64,000 nucleotides of DNA from UBA1563 sp037440065 (GTDB lineage Bacteria; Bacteroidota; Ignavibacteria; Ignavibacteriales; Ignavibacteriaceae). Positions 1 to 12,000 of the stretch are shown here, piece by piece. The position numbers were made by a program, and so were the translations under genes. The notes under the pieces were generated by a model that worked only from the letters and a program-made list of their open reading frames with translations, was not told the origin of the DNA and did not search any database. Every line of letters begins with the position of its first letter. Position 1 is the stretch's first letter. The stretch is from assembly GCA_037440065.1 (NCBI GenBank), contig JBBIUV010000016.1:863574-927573 (forward strand). The letters are read 5' to 3'.

Positions 1-3000
1 CTCACAGCTGATTGAGAAAAATCACTTACACGAACTCGCGCAGATTGAGTAGGTGTGTTTGGAATTTTCCATAAATACTGTACAGAGTCTGCAGCAACCG
101 TGTCAATGTATCTCCAATTTTTATCGTCTGTTGTGTACTCAAGTTTAAGTTTCTTTATTGTATTCGGACTGTGGCTCCATCGAACTAAATAAGAAGTTCC
201 AATCTGTTGTCCACCTCCACCATTTGGCGAAGTTAGTTTTAAATAACTAATTGTAAAGTTGCTATTACTGGTATCAACAATACTTTGATTTTCTACGTCT
301 CTTATTCGAACTTTGAAATTTACATCAGCAAAGTTTATATCATCCGGAATGTTCCAACTATATTTTTGGAGTGAAGCTGCAATAGTATTGGCTGTTATAC
401 TCTTCCATTCAACTCCGTTATTTGTTGTGTATTCAATTTGTAAGTTTGTTACGTACTTATACTGCCAAGTAATATCTTGAGTTGTTCCGGTTTGCCAAAC
501 TTGTCCACCATTTGGAGTAATAAGTTTAAATTGAGCAATCGTAAACAATGAGTTGCTCGTTCCGTTAAAAGTAATATCCGAGGTACTTCTAATTCTGATA
601 GAACAAGAGTCTGAAGGGGTTTGTGGGACTAACCAATCAAATTTACCGGGTGTTGAATTAATCGCTTGTGCATTCGCTATTGGAACCCAGGTTTTTCCAT
701 TATCAGTTGTGTAATGTAAATCTACTAACGGAATATTATCACTACCGCTCCATTGGATAGTATAGACTGTATTTTCTAAAACTTTAATAGAGGAACTTGG
801 CAGTAATACTTGTAACCGTCCAATTCGGAACGGATTGTTGCTAACATCTCTTATCTCATCATTTGCAACATCGGTGATGCGTAGATAAGCAGAATCACTT
901 GAAACATTTTCTGGAATTGCCCAATTGTATTCACCAAGACTAGCAGAAATTGAACTAACTATTACGCTCCAATTCCTTCCGTTGTCTAACGAATATTCCA
1001 ACTTAAGATTGGAGAAGATCGGATTTTTCGTCCAGGTGATTTTATTTGTTGAACCGGCATGGAAGAACTCTCCTCCATTCGGCGAAACAATGGTTAAAAT
1101 ATTTATCGTAAGATTTCCACTGCTCGTATCTTTTATATTTGATGAAGCGACAAAGTCGGTAATTCTGATTTTACCGGCAACAACAGGAACTGATGGAATT
1201 GTCCAAGTATATTTTCCTAGTGAAGCATTAACATCCGTGGCAATAAGCTGCCAGGCGTTATCGTCAAAATATTCGATCTTTACTGATGTTACACTTGCGC
1301 TTGCATTCCATTTAATATCTTTTTGACTTCCCGCCAGCCAATTTTCATTTCCGTCCGGCGAAGTAATACTGATCCAACCAACTGTAAACGCTGTACTACT
1401 AGAATCTTTTACTGTAGCAGCTGTTACATCAGTAATACGTATTACTCCTTGAGTGGTCGATAAACCATTTGGAATCTGCCAAGCATATTTTCCGGCAGTT
1501 GCGTCAACAACATCTTTTAATACCTGCCAATTGGAACCATTATCCGTTGAGTAATCAATTCTTATACTTGCCACATATTCCGCATTCCACCTAATTGTAT
1601 CAACATCTCCAGCAGATAGACGTTCACCACCGTTTGGATACGTTAATGTTACTGATGGAACAAAGATTGTAAATCGATTTGAGGTATCGCTAATACTTGT
1701 GTTTAATACACTGAATAATCTAATTTTTGCTTGAGTAGAAATCAACGTACTTGGAATTTTCCAATCATAACTTCCATCAGAGGCGGTAACAGAGGTAGTT
1801 ACGGTATCCCATGAAAGTCCGCTATTGGAAGAATATTCAATCCGAACATTCGCAATATTTGAGCTGCTGTTCCATTTAATCGTTTGGGTTGAACCCGCTC
1901 CCCAATTTGAACCAAGCAACGGAGCAGTAATTTTTAATATTGAGACTTTAAAAGTTGTATCACTAATATCAGAAATTTGATCCGCAGCAGTTGCGTCTGA
2001 AATTCTTATTCTTCCTAAATTGGTTGAAATATCCGAAGAAATTGTCCAATCATATTTACCGGTAGAAACTTCATTGGCAGCAATAACCTGATAATTAGAA
2101 TCACCTAAAACTGAATATTCAATTTTCACATTTGAAATACTGCTGCTCTTCGTCCAGGCAATTTGATAAGTTCTTCCGGCTTGGAAATTTTCATTTCCGT
2201 TTGGCGAAGTGACTGCAATCCAGCCGATTCTAAAATCTGCATCACTGGTATCCGAAATCGAAAGAGCGTTTGCAACAACCACACGGATTTTTCCTTGCGT
2301 AGTTTGATATGACTGCGGAATCGCCCATGAATATTGGCCAAGAGACGCGGTTACTCCAGTTCTAATTGGGTCCCAACTAGAACCACCATTCGATGAGTAT
2401 TCTAAATTTACCGAAGCTACATGAGAGCTGATTTCCCATTGAATTGTTTTCGTAGTTCCAGCTTGATAAATTTCTCCTCCGTTCGGAGAAACTACTTTTA
2501 TTCTTGTTACTGTAAAGTTACTTGAACTAGAATCAGAGATTACTGGACCGGGACGAACATCACTAATTTTAATGCGTGTTTTATTTGTCGAAAGTGTGTC
2601 CCAGATACTCCATTCATACTTCCCTGCCGAAGCTGATACATTAGACTTCAAAACTTGCCAGGAGCGTCCTTCATCCAAACTATATTCAATGTTGATGAAA
2701 TCTATAAGTGAACTTGCCCATGTAATATTTTTGGTTAATCCAGCCTGCCAATTTTCGTTACCTTTGGGAGAAGTTAAAGTTAACGAAGGATTATAGATTT
2801 TAAATTGATTACTGATCGTAGAGATTGCTGTATTTGCTGAATCAGAAATTCTAATACGTGCGGTTGAAGTTGTTGTATTTGGGATCAACCAACTGTAAGA
2901 ATTAAGGGATGCAGAGACAGAAGCAGTAACAGGAATCCATGAACCGCCATCGTTAGTTGAATATTCTATTTTAAGAGTTTGAATGTTTACTGAATTCCAA

Positions 3001-6000
3001 GTGATCGTTTGGTTAGTATTTACCTGCCACTCGTTTGCAGCTATCGGAGAACTAACTTCCAAATGCTTAACAGTAAAGACAGCTGCACTTGAATCTTTTA
3101 TGTTAGAGAATAACGAATTACTTATGCGGATTCGTCCGTTTGTTGTAGCGTTCGCAACTATACCTGGAATTGTCCAATTATAGGTTTTTGCGGAGGCTAG
3201 TGTATCGGTGATGTAATTCCAACTTGTTCCGTCAAAAAATTCCAACTTAACATTTTGTGTATTGGAACTTGCATTCCAGGTGATCGTAACTTTCTTACCG
3301 GTTTGATACGTCTCACCACCATTAGGTGAAGTTAAATCAACATTGCTGATCGAAAATGGTGCGCTGCTTCTATATGAAATTAAATTTGCGGAAGATGCAT
3401 CACTTATTCTCAGGCGCAATAAATCCGATGGAGTATTCGGAACACTCCATGCATAGGTCGCCGGACTCGAAGGAAGCGCAGCTTGCAAGGTTGTCCAACT
3501 GGTTCCGTTGTCTGAAGAAAGTTCTAATTTTACTGTTGAAACGCTTGCACTGCTCTTCCATGTAATATTTTGTGTTGAATTCGCTTGTAGATTTTCGCCG
3601 CCATTCAAGTTCGTAAGTTGAACATATCCTACTTTAAAACTTAAATTACTTGTATCGCCAATTGCGTTATCATCTGCATCCAAAACTCGGATTTTTGCAT
3701 TCGCAGAAGAGAAAGATGTGTCAGGTGTCCATGTAAACTTTTGGGAATCTGCAGGCTGTGTATTTGTAAGTTGCTGCCACAAGGTTCCGTTGTAATAATC
3801 TATTTTAACTTTTGAAACAAGCGCACTACTCCATTTAATTTGATAAGCTGAACCGGCTTGAATATATTCGCCACCATCAGGGGCAACCAAGGCAAGTGAA
3901 GGATAGAAAACAGAGAATGAAGAACTTGTGTCGGAGATGGTAGCATCAGCTGAATTATGAATTCTAACCTTAACCTGACTTGAATTCAGATTAGCCGGAA
4001 CGTTCCAAGAATATTGACCGGCACTAGCAGTAACGGCAGTTTTAATGGTATCCCAAACAGTTCCGTTGTTTGTTGAATAATAGAGATCAGCATTTGCTAC
4101 ATCACCGCTACGATTCCATTTAATCAAGTTTGCTTTACCGCTTCTCCAATTTTCTCCACCAAGAGGAGATGTTAATTCGATATTGGAAATTGTGAATACC
4201 GCATCGTTTGAATCTTGTATTGCTACATTTGAAGCAGCATCAGTAATTCTGATACTAGCCTGCTGACTAACGGCATTTGGTAAAAGCCAAGAATAGGAAT
4301 TTAAAGAAGCTGTAATATTTGTGTCGATCGGAATCCAATTTCCGGCATTCGAAGTTTTATAATATAAGTTAACTTTCGAAACATTAGAGGAAGCAAACCA
4401 GGTTATATTTTTCTTATATCCAACCTGCCAGCGTTCTCCCCCATTTGGAGAAGTTAAAACTACATTTGCAATTTTAAAATTAGCATCACTTGCATCCGAA
4501 TACGATGGATTAAGGTCATCGCTAACTTTAACTTTTACAGATGAACTGGCGATGTTCGGGATCGTCCAATTATAAAATCCGGTTGAAGCCGTAAGATTTG
4601 TTTGAATATTATTCCAGGTTACTCCATCAGTTGAATATTCCAATCTTACTTTGGTAATATTTCCGCTCGCACTCCACTCAACTTTTTGAACTGAACCAAC
4701 TTGATATTGTTCCCCGCCGTTAGGTGTTACTAAACGAATTCCATTAACCGCAAATTTATTATCGCTAACATCGGAAATCGTAAAGTTTGACAAAGCGTCG
4801 CTCACACGAACTAAAAACGCGTTGCCGGGTGTTACCGTTTGGCTTGAGACCGTCCATAAATATTGTCCGGAACTTGCCGTTTCATTATTTTTAATAAGAT
4901 TCCAGGTAGCTCCATTATCGGAGGAGTAATCAATCCGCACTAAAGAGATATTTGAAGAAGCGGTCCATTTGATTGTATCAACCGAACCAACAAGAACAAT
5001 TTCTCCACCATTAGGCGCTACAACTTTAACATCACCAACAACAAATGGATTTTGATGTGTAGAAGAGATAGTATTATCAGAAGCATCACTAACACGAACT
5101 TTAACTTGTGATGATGCAAGAGTTAAAGGAATTGACCATGAGTATGTTCCTGTTGCTGCTGGAGTAGAGGCGATGATCGTATTCCAACTGGTGCCGTTAT
5201 CGCTTGAATAGTCTAGTTTTACGTTGGAAACAAGTGTGTCTGTCCAAGTTATATTTTTTGAAGTTCCGGCTTGCCAATACTCGTTTCCAGCTGGGGTAAC
5301 TAAATCTAGCATCTCAATTGTAAAACTACCACTCTCATTAGAAGTAATTAAACCATCGATTGATCTTAGTCTGAGTTTTACTTTAGATGAAACATATGGA
5401 ATAGCAAACATCATTGGTGCTTGCCCATCACTCGCCATAATTTTACCACTGCTTTTCTGATACCACGTCAAACCATCATCTGTTGAGATTTCCACTAACA
5501 GTTCTGACATGTTCGATGAAGCATTCCATTTAACAAAATTTGGATATAAATAATTTGGAGCCTTAACTTTTTCTCCCCCAATTGGTGAAGTTAAAACCAA
5601 ATAATCAATTTTGAAAAGATTGTTGCTTTCGTCTTTAATCGTAGAATTAAGAGCATCACTTATTCTAATTTTGATTGAATCGGTCGCGCTTGAAGGAACT
5701 AACCACGAATAAGAACCTGTATTTGCAGTGGTTGTTACTGAAGACCATGTTGAACCGTTATTGGTAGATAATTCGATAAAAACATTGGCGATATTATTTC
5801 CAGCGGACCATGTGATATTCTTTGTTGCACCGGACTGAAGAATCTCTCCACCATTAGGTGATGTAACTGTAATATTACTGATCTTAAAAAGTGAGCTAAC
5901 TAACGAATTAGAAGAATTTAGAACATCAGAAATTCTTACCAACGCTTGATTCGTTGCAAGACTAGCTGGTAGTGTCCAATTGTATGTACCGCTTGAGGCT

Positions 6001-9000
6001 GAAACACTAGAAATAACCGTTGCCCAAGTCGATCCGTTATTGGTCGAATATTCTATTTTTACATTTGCCACATTACTTATCGACCATGCAATCGGTTGCG
6101 TTGTTTCACTCTGCCAATAAGATGCTGCCGTTGGACTAGATATCGTATAACTCGAAATTGTAAAATTATTATCGCTTGCATCTTTTATAGTAGCATCAAC
6201 CGCATCACTTATTCTTATTTTCCCTAAGATTGTGGCGGTGCTCGGAACCGTCCATGAATATGAACCTGTATTTGCGGTACTCGTTAATGTTACCCAATTT
6301 GTTCCGTTATCGGAAGTGTACTCTATTAAAACATTTGCAATGTTTGAGCCAGCTGTCCAAGTAATATTCTTTGTCGAACCTGCTTGTAAATTCTCATTCC
6401 CGTTAGGCGCTGTTACCTGCACGCTGCTTATTTTGAACGCCGAACTTACGACTAAATTTGTGGGATTAGCTACATCAGAAATTCTTACCAATGCTTGATT
6501 TGTTGCTAATGAAGAAGGAAGTGTCCAATTATAGGTTCCCGAAGATGCAGCAACACTTGAGATTACAGTTCCCCAAGTTGACCCATTATTAGTTGAGTAT
6601 TCAATTTTAATATTAGCTACATTGCTTATTGACCAAGAAATCGGCTTAGTTGATTCACTTTGCCAATATGAAGCTGCCGTAGGACTTGTAATGCCAAAAC
6701 TTGAAACCGTAAATGCGTTATCACTAACATCCTTTATTGAAGCATCAACATTGTCACTAATTCTAATTTTACCTAAAATAGTTGCGGTATTCGGAACGGT
6801 CCATGAGTAGGAACCTGAATTGGCAGTTGTTACAATGGTGTTCCAATTTGTTCCGTTATCAGAAGTATATTCAATAAGAACGTTGGCAATGTTCGCACCC
6901 GCTGTCCAGGTAATATTCTTTGTCGAACCGGCTTGCAAATTTTCGCCCCCATTTGGAGAAGTTACTTGCAAATTACTAATCTTAAATGCAGAACTTACAA
7001 TTAGATTTGAAGGGTTTGCAACATCCGAAATTCTTATCAATGCTTGGTTTGTAGCTAAAGAAGTAGGAAGTGTCCAATTGTAACTACCTGCTGACGCACT
7101 AATACTGGAAATTACAGTTCCCCATGTAGAACCATTATTAGTTGAATATTCTATTTTAACACTCGCAACATTACTCACAGACCAGGTAATCGGTTTAATT
7201 GATTCACTTTGCCAATAGGAAGCCGCTGTTGGACTTGTAATACCATAACTGGAAATAGTAAAGGTATTGTTACTGATATCAACAATTGAAGAATTTGCCT
7301 TATCACTTATTCTGATTCTACCAAAAGTGGTTACTTGTGATGGAACAGTCCATGAGTAGGTCCCCGAATTTCCTGCGGTAGTAAGGGTAGCCCAATTTGT
7401 ACCATTATCAGATGAATATTCAATCAGCACACTATCAATATTTGAACTTGCGGACCACGTAACGTTTTTTGTTGATCCAGATTGTAAATTCTCTCCACCA
7501 TTTGGTGCTGAAACTTGAAGATTAGAAATTTTGAATGAAGGACTTTCGGCAATTCGTGTAATATCAAGTGCATCATAAACTCTAACTTTAGCTTGGTTGG
7601 AGAAAATATTTGAAGGAATCGACCAATCTAATTGTCCTAATGAAGCCTGGACAGGTGATGCTGTTATGGCAGTCCAGTTTACTCCATTATCTGTAGAATA
7701 ATCTGCTCTAAGGTTTGTAATGTTTGATGATGTCCACTTAATCGTTTTCGTCGTTCCACCCTGCCAGTAAGAAGATACGATAGGATCAGTAATAGATAAA
7801 TTTGATACAGTAAAAACATTATCGCTTGAATCTTTTAAACTTGTGTTTGCTGAATTGGTGATGCGAATTCTACCCGTTGTTGAAACAGAATTTGGAACTG
7901 ACCAAGAATAACTTCCATTGTTAGTTACCGTTGTAATTGAGTCCCAGGTTGATCCATTATTGGTTGAATATTGGATCAGAACATTTGCTATATCACTTCC
8001 TGCCGTCCAAGTAATCGATTTTGAAGTTCCTGCCAACCAATTCTCACTTCCATTTGGAGAAAGAACTCGAACATAAGTAACTTTGAATGGCTGAGAAGAA
8101 TCAGAAATTGTAGGATCAGTAGCAGAACTAATTCTAATTTTAGTGCTTGTGGAAGAAACGTTATTTGGAATTGTCCAGCTATACGATAATGCAGCAGCAG
8201 GAGTTGAAGCTATAATATCAGTGTAACTTCCACCATTGTTAGTTGAGTATTCTAATTTTACATTTGACAAGTAAGAAGATTCCCACGATATCTGGCGGGT
8301 GTTGCCGCCTTGCAAATAATCTGATGCAAGAGGTGTTAACAATCTCAGCTTTGCAATTGAGAATAAACTGTTGCTCGAATCCCTTATTGCTGAATTTGAA
8401 ACATCGGAAATCCTTACAATCATTTGGTTTGAATAAATTGAAGTATCAATCGACCAGGCAAAAGTTCCAAGTGCAGCATTTACCGAAGGTGAAATTGTAA
8501 ACCAATTTTGTCCAGAGTTTGTAGAGTATTCTATTTTAATATTTGCAATTGTTGGACTTGCACTCCAAGTTATATTTTTATTGGCTCCTGTCTGCCAGAC
8601 TTCCCCACCGTTTGGAGATGTAACTGTAAGTGCCAAGAACGAGAATTGTCCACTTGTACTAGAAATATTTAGCGATGATCCTGCATCACTAATTCTTATT
8701 CTTCCAGCTGAAGAAGATAAAGATGATGGAACGGTCCAAGTATAATTTCCACTGGTGGAAGGATAATTATTTACGATAGTATTCCAGTTTGTTCCGTCAT
8801 CAGTTGAATATTCAATCTTAACTTGCGTAACACTGCTGCTGTTCGTCCAGCTAATTTGTTTCGATGAACCGGCTAAGTAAATATCACCTGCAATTGGAGC
8901 TGAAATTTGTACCGTACCAATTTTAAATACATTGTCACTTTGATCTGTTATTACAGAATTTGAAGCATCCGAAATTTTTACCAATACTGAAGATGAACTT

Positions 9001-12000
9001 AAAGAGCCACTCAACGCCCAGCTATAAGTACCTGAGACTGCCGGATATGAAGAAACTATAGGTAGCCAATTAACTCCATTATCCAAGGAATAATCAAGAT
9101 TGATATTTGTAATATTGCTACTTGACCAAGTTATTGATTTTGTTGTACCGGCTTGCCAATATTCACCACCATTCGGAGAACTTAATGCGAGGGATGAAAT
9201 AGTAAATAATCCAGAACTATCTTTTATTTGTCCGGTAGCTGCGTCACTAACTCTAATTCTTGCTTGCGATGAATTTACGCTCCCCGGGATTGTAAAATTG
9301 TAAGTACCGGCTGCAGCACTGATTATTCCCGGAAGCGTTGTCCAGTTGCTTCCGTTATCTGTGGTGTATGCAATTCTAACATTATTAACTCCTTGCGAAG
9401 TCCACTTTGTAGTTAAAACTTTCCCGGCTTGATAAAAGCTTCCAGTTAATGGTTCAGTTACGGTAATTTTCCCAACGGTAAAAGTTGAGATCGATGAGTC
9501 TTTAATTTCAGCAGTTGCAACATCGCTAATTTTAACCAACATTTGAGATGTAGGTTCATTCGGAATTGTCCATGCGTAAGTTCCTAAAGATGCTGTTACC
9601 GATGCTGCTATACTCTGCCAGATAGAACCATTATTTGTAGAATACTCTAATTTTACATTTGAGATTCCTGAGCTAGTCCAAGTAATATTTTTAGTAGTTC
9701 CAATCGTCCAACCTTCACTTCCGTCTGGAGCAGTTAAGTCAAGTTTTAGAATATTAAACGTTGCATCACTCTGATCAAGAACATCGCCAACTTCAGCGTC
9801 TACAATTCTAAGTCTAGCAAGTTGTGAGGGAATGTCGCTGATCGTCCACGCATAAGTTCCAATCGATGCAGAAACATTGTTAGCAATGGCAGACCAGTTT
9901 AAACCGTTATCAGTTGATATTTGAATATTGACCAACGAAATGTTTGAGGCATTCCAGGTAATATTAATTTGGTTTCCTACTTGTAATTTTTCATTTCCAT
10001 TTGGACTGTTAACTCTAATTTTTGCAAAAGTGAAAACATTATCACTCACGTCATAAATTTGATTATCAGTCACGCTCGAAACACGGATTTTAGCTAGCGA
10101 CGAAGGAGTTAATGTATCTGGAATGCTCCAACTATAAGTCTCTGCACTTGCATTAACGTTTGTTGCAATCGAAACCCAATTTGTTCCGTTATCGGTTGTA
10201 TAATCTAAATTAACTTGACTGATCGTCGAAACATTCAACCAGGTAATGGTTTTGGTATTTCCGACAGCCCATTTTTCATTTCCGTTTGGAGAAGTGAGAC
10301 GGATTGAACCAAGGGTAAAATAACTGTCGCTAACATCATTTACGGTTGAATTGCTTGCATTGCTAATTCTTATTCTCGCGTATAAAGTCGGATCATTTGG
10401 AACAATCCACGTGTATGATTTTGTAGAAGCCGCAGTCGAATCAACAATAGTCTTCCAGGTCGTACCATTATTCGTCGAGTATTCAAGTTTTACTTTGGAG
10501 ATAGAAGAATGATTTTTCCACTGGATAGTTTGTAAACTTCCGATCGGGAAATTTTCTCCTCCATTTGGAGAAGTTAAGGAAAGCGAACTTATGTAGAATG
10601 CGCTACTACTGCTGCTTGTTATACTTGCTGCTGGGAAATCAGCATCACTTAATCTAATCCTTGCAAAATTTGTAGGGGTATTCGGAACCGTCCAATTATA
10701 ACTTTGAGCGGCGCCCGGCGTTGAGTTTGTTACGGTTGTCCAGGATGAACCATTATCTGTCGAGTATTCAATCTTTACGTTTGTAACATTACTGCTGTTC
10801 CACAAAATTTGTTTAACACTATCAACCGGGAAATATTCTCCACCTAATGGAGAAACTAAATCCAATCTTTTTATAATAAATACTGCATCACTTTGGTCAT
10901 AAATATTTAGATTGTCTGCGTCGCTTATCTTGATAAGCGCTTGATTAGATGAAAAATTTCCGACCGTCCAATCATAAAATCCGGTATTGGCTGCAGTATT
11001 AAAAGCTATGGGAATCCATGATGAGCCGTTATTCGAAGAAACTTCAATTGTAACATTCGCGACATTGGTTGAATTCGTCCATTCAATTCTTTTTGTTGTT
11101 CCCTTTTGGAAAATCTCGGCACCATTGGGGGCAACAACAGAAACACTCGCAACTTTGAAACTATTGTCACTCACATCATAATTTGTGGAATCATCGGTTG
11201 AGACAATTCTAATTCTTCCGTTAGAAAATGAATATCCGGGAAGATTCCATGTTAAAGTTCCGAGACTTGCGTTAACAGCGTTCTGAATTGCTATCCAGGA
11301 GTTTCCATCATCGGTTGAGTATTCTACATTAATAGTACTGATCGAACTTGAAGTCCAAGTAATATTTTTTGAAGAAACTGGGGCAAAGCCTTCTCCGCCG
11401 TTAGGCGAAGTAATCTTTAATGCCGAAATAGTAAAAACGTTATCACTTACATCGTTGATGGAAGAAACCGTTGCATCAGAAATTCTAATTTTTGCTTGTG
11501 CGGTCGCCGATGAAGCAACTCTCCATGGAAAGCTCTCACTTGAAGCAGAGATTGGATTGCTATTTATAAAATTCCAAGTCGATCCATTATTTGTAGAATA
11601 TTCTAAATTAATGAAATCAACATTCGAAGACGTCCATGTTATTGTTTTAAATGAACCTGCGAACCAATTCTCCCCTCCATTCGGCTTTGTAAGTAGAAGA
11701 GAAGTAATTAAAAAATTATCACTTGTATCTGAAATTTCAGGAACAGAAGAAAGACTAATTCTAACATTAGCAGTTGCAGAAGGAGTGTTCGGAATCGGAT
11801 TCCAACTAAAACTTGTCGGAGTTGCTGCCAGGTTCGAAATGATCGTTGACCATGAAATGCCGCCGTTCGTCGAATATTCCAATTTAACTGTTGCAACATT
11901 TGAACTGGCTACCCACTGAATTGTTTTCGTTCCACCGGTTTGAATTTTTTGATTTAATGTTGGGCTTGTAATTGCTAATCGAACAATTTGAAAAGAAGCG

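Noticed and set aside
925..11919. Many plus-strand ORFs of 60-154 codons across the first 12 kb
   Set aside because: They are shadows of the minus-strand repeat gene. They lack ribosome-binding sites and recur with its 279-bp period.
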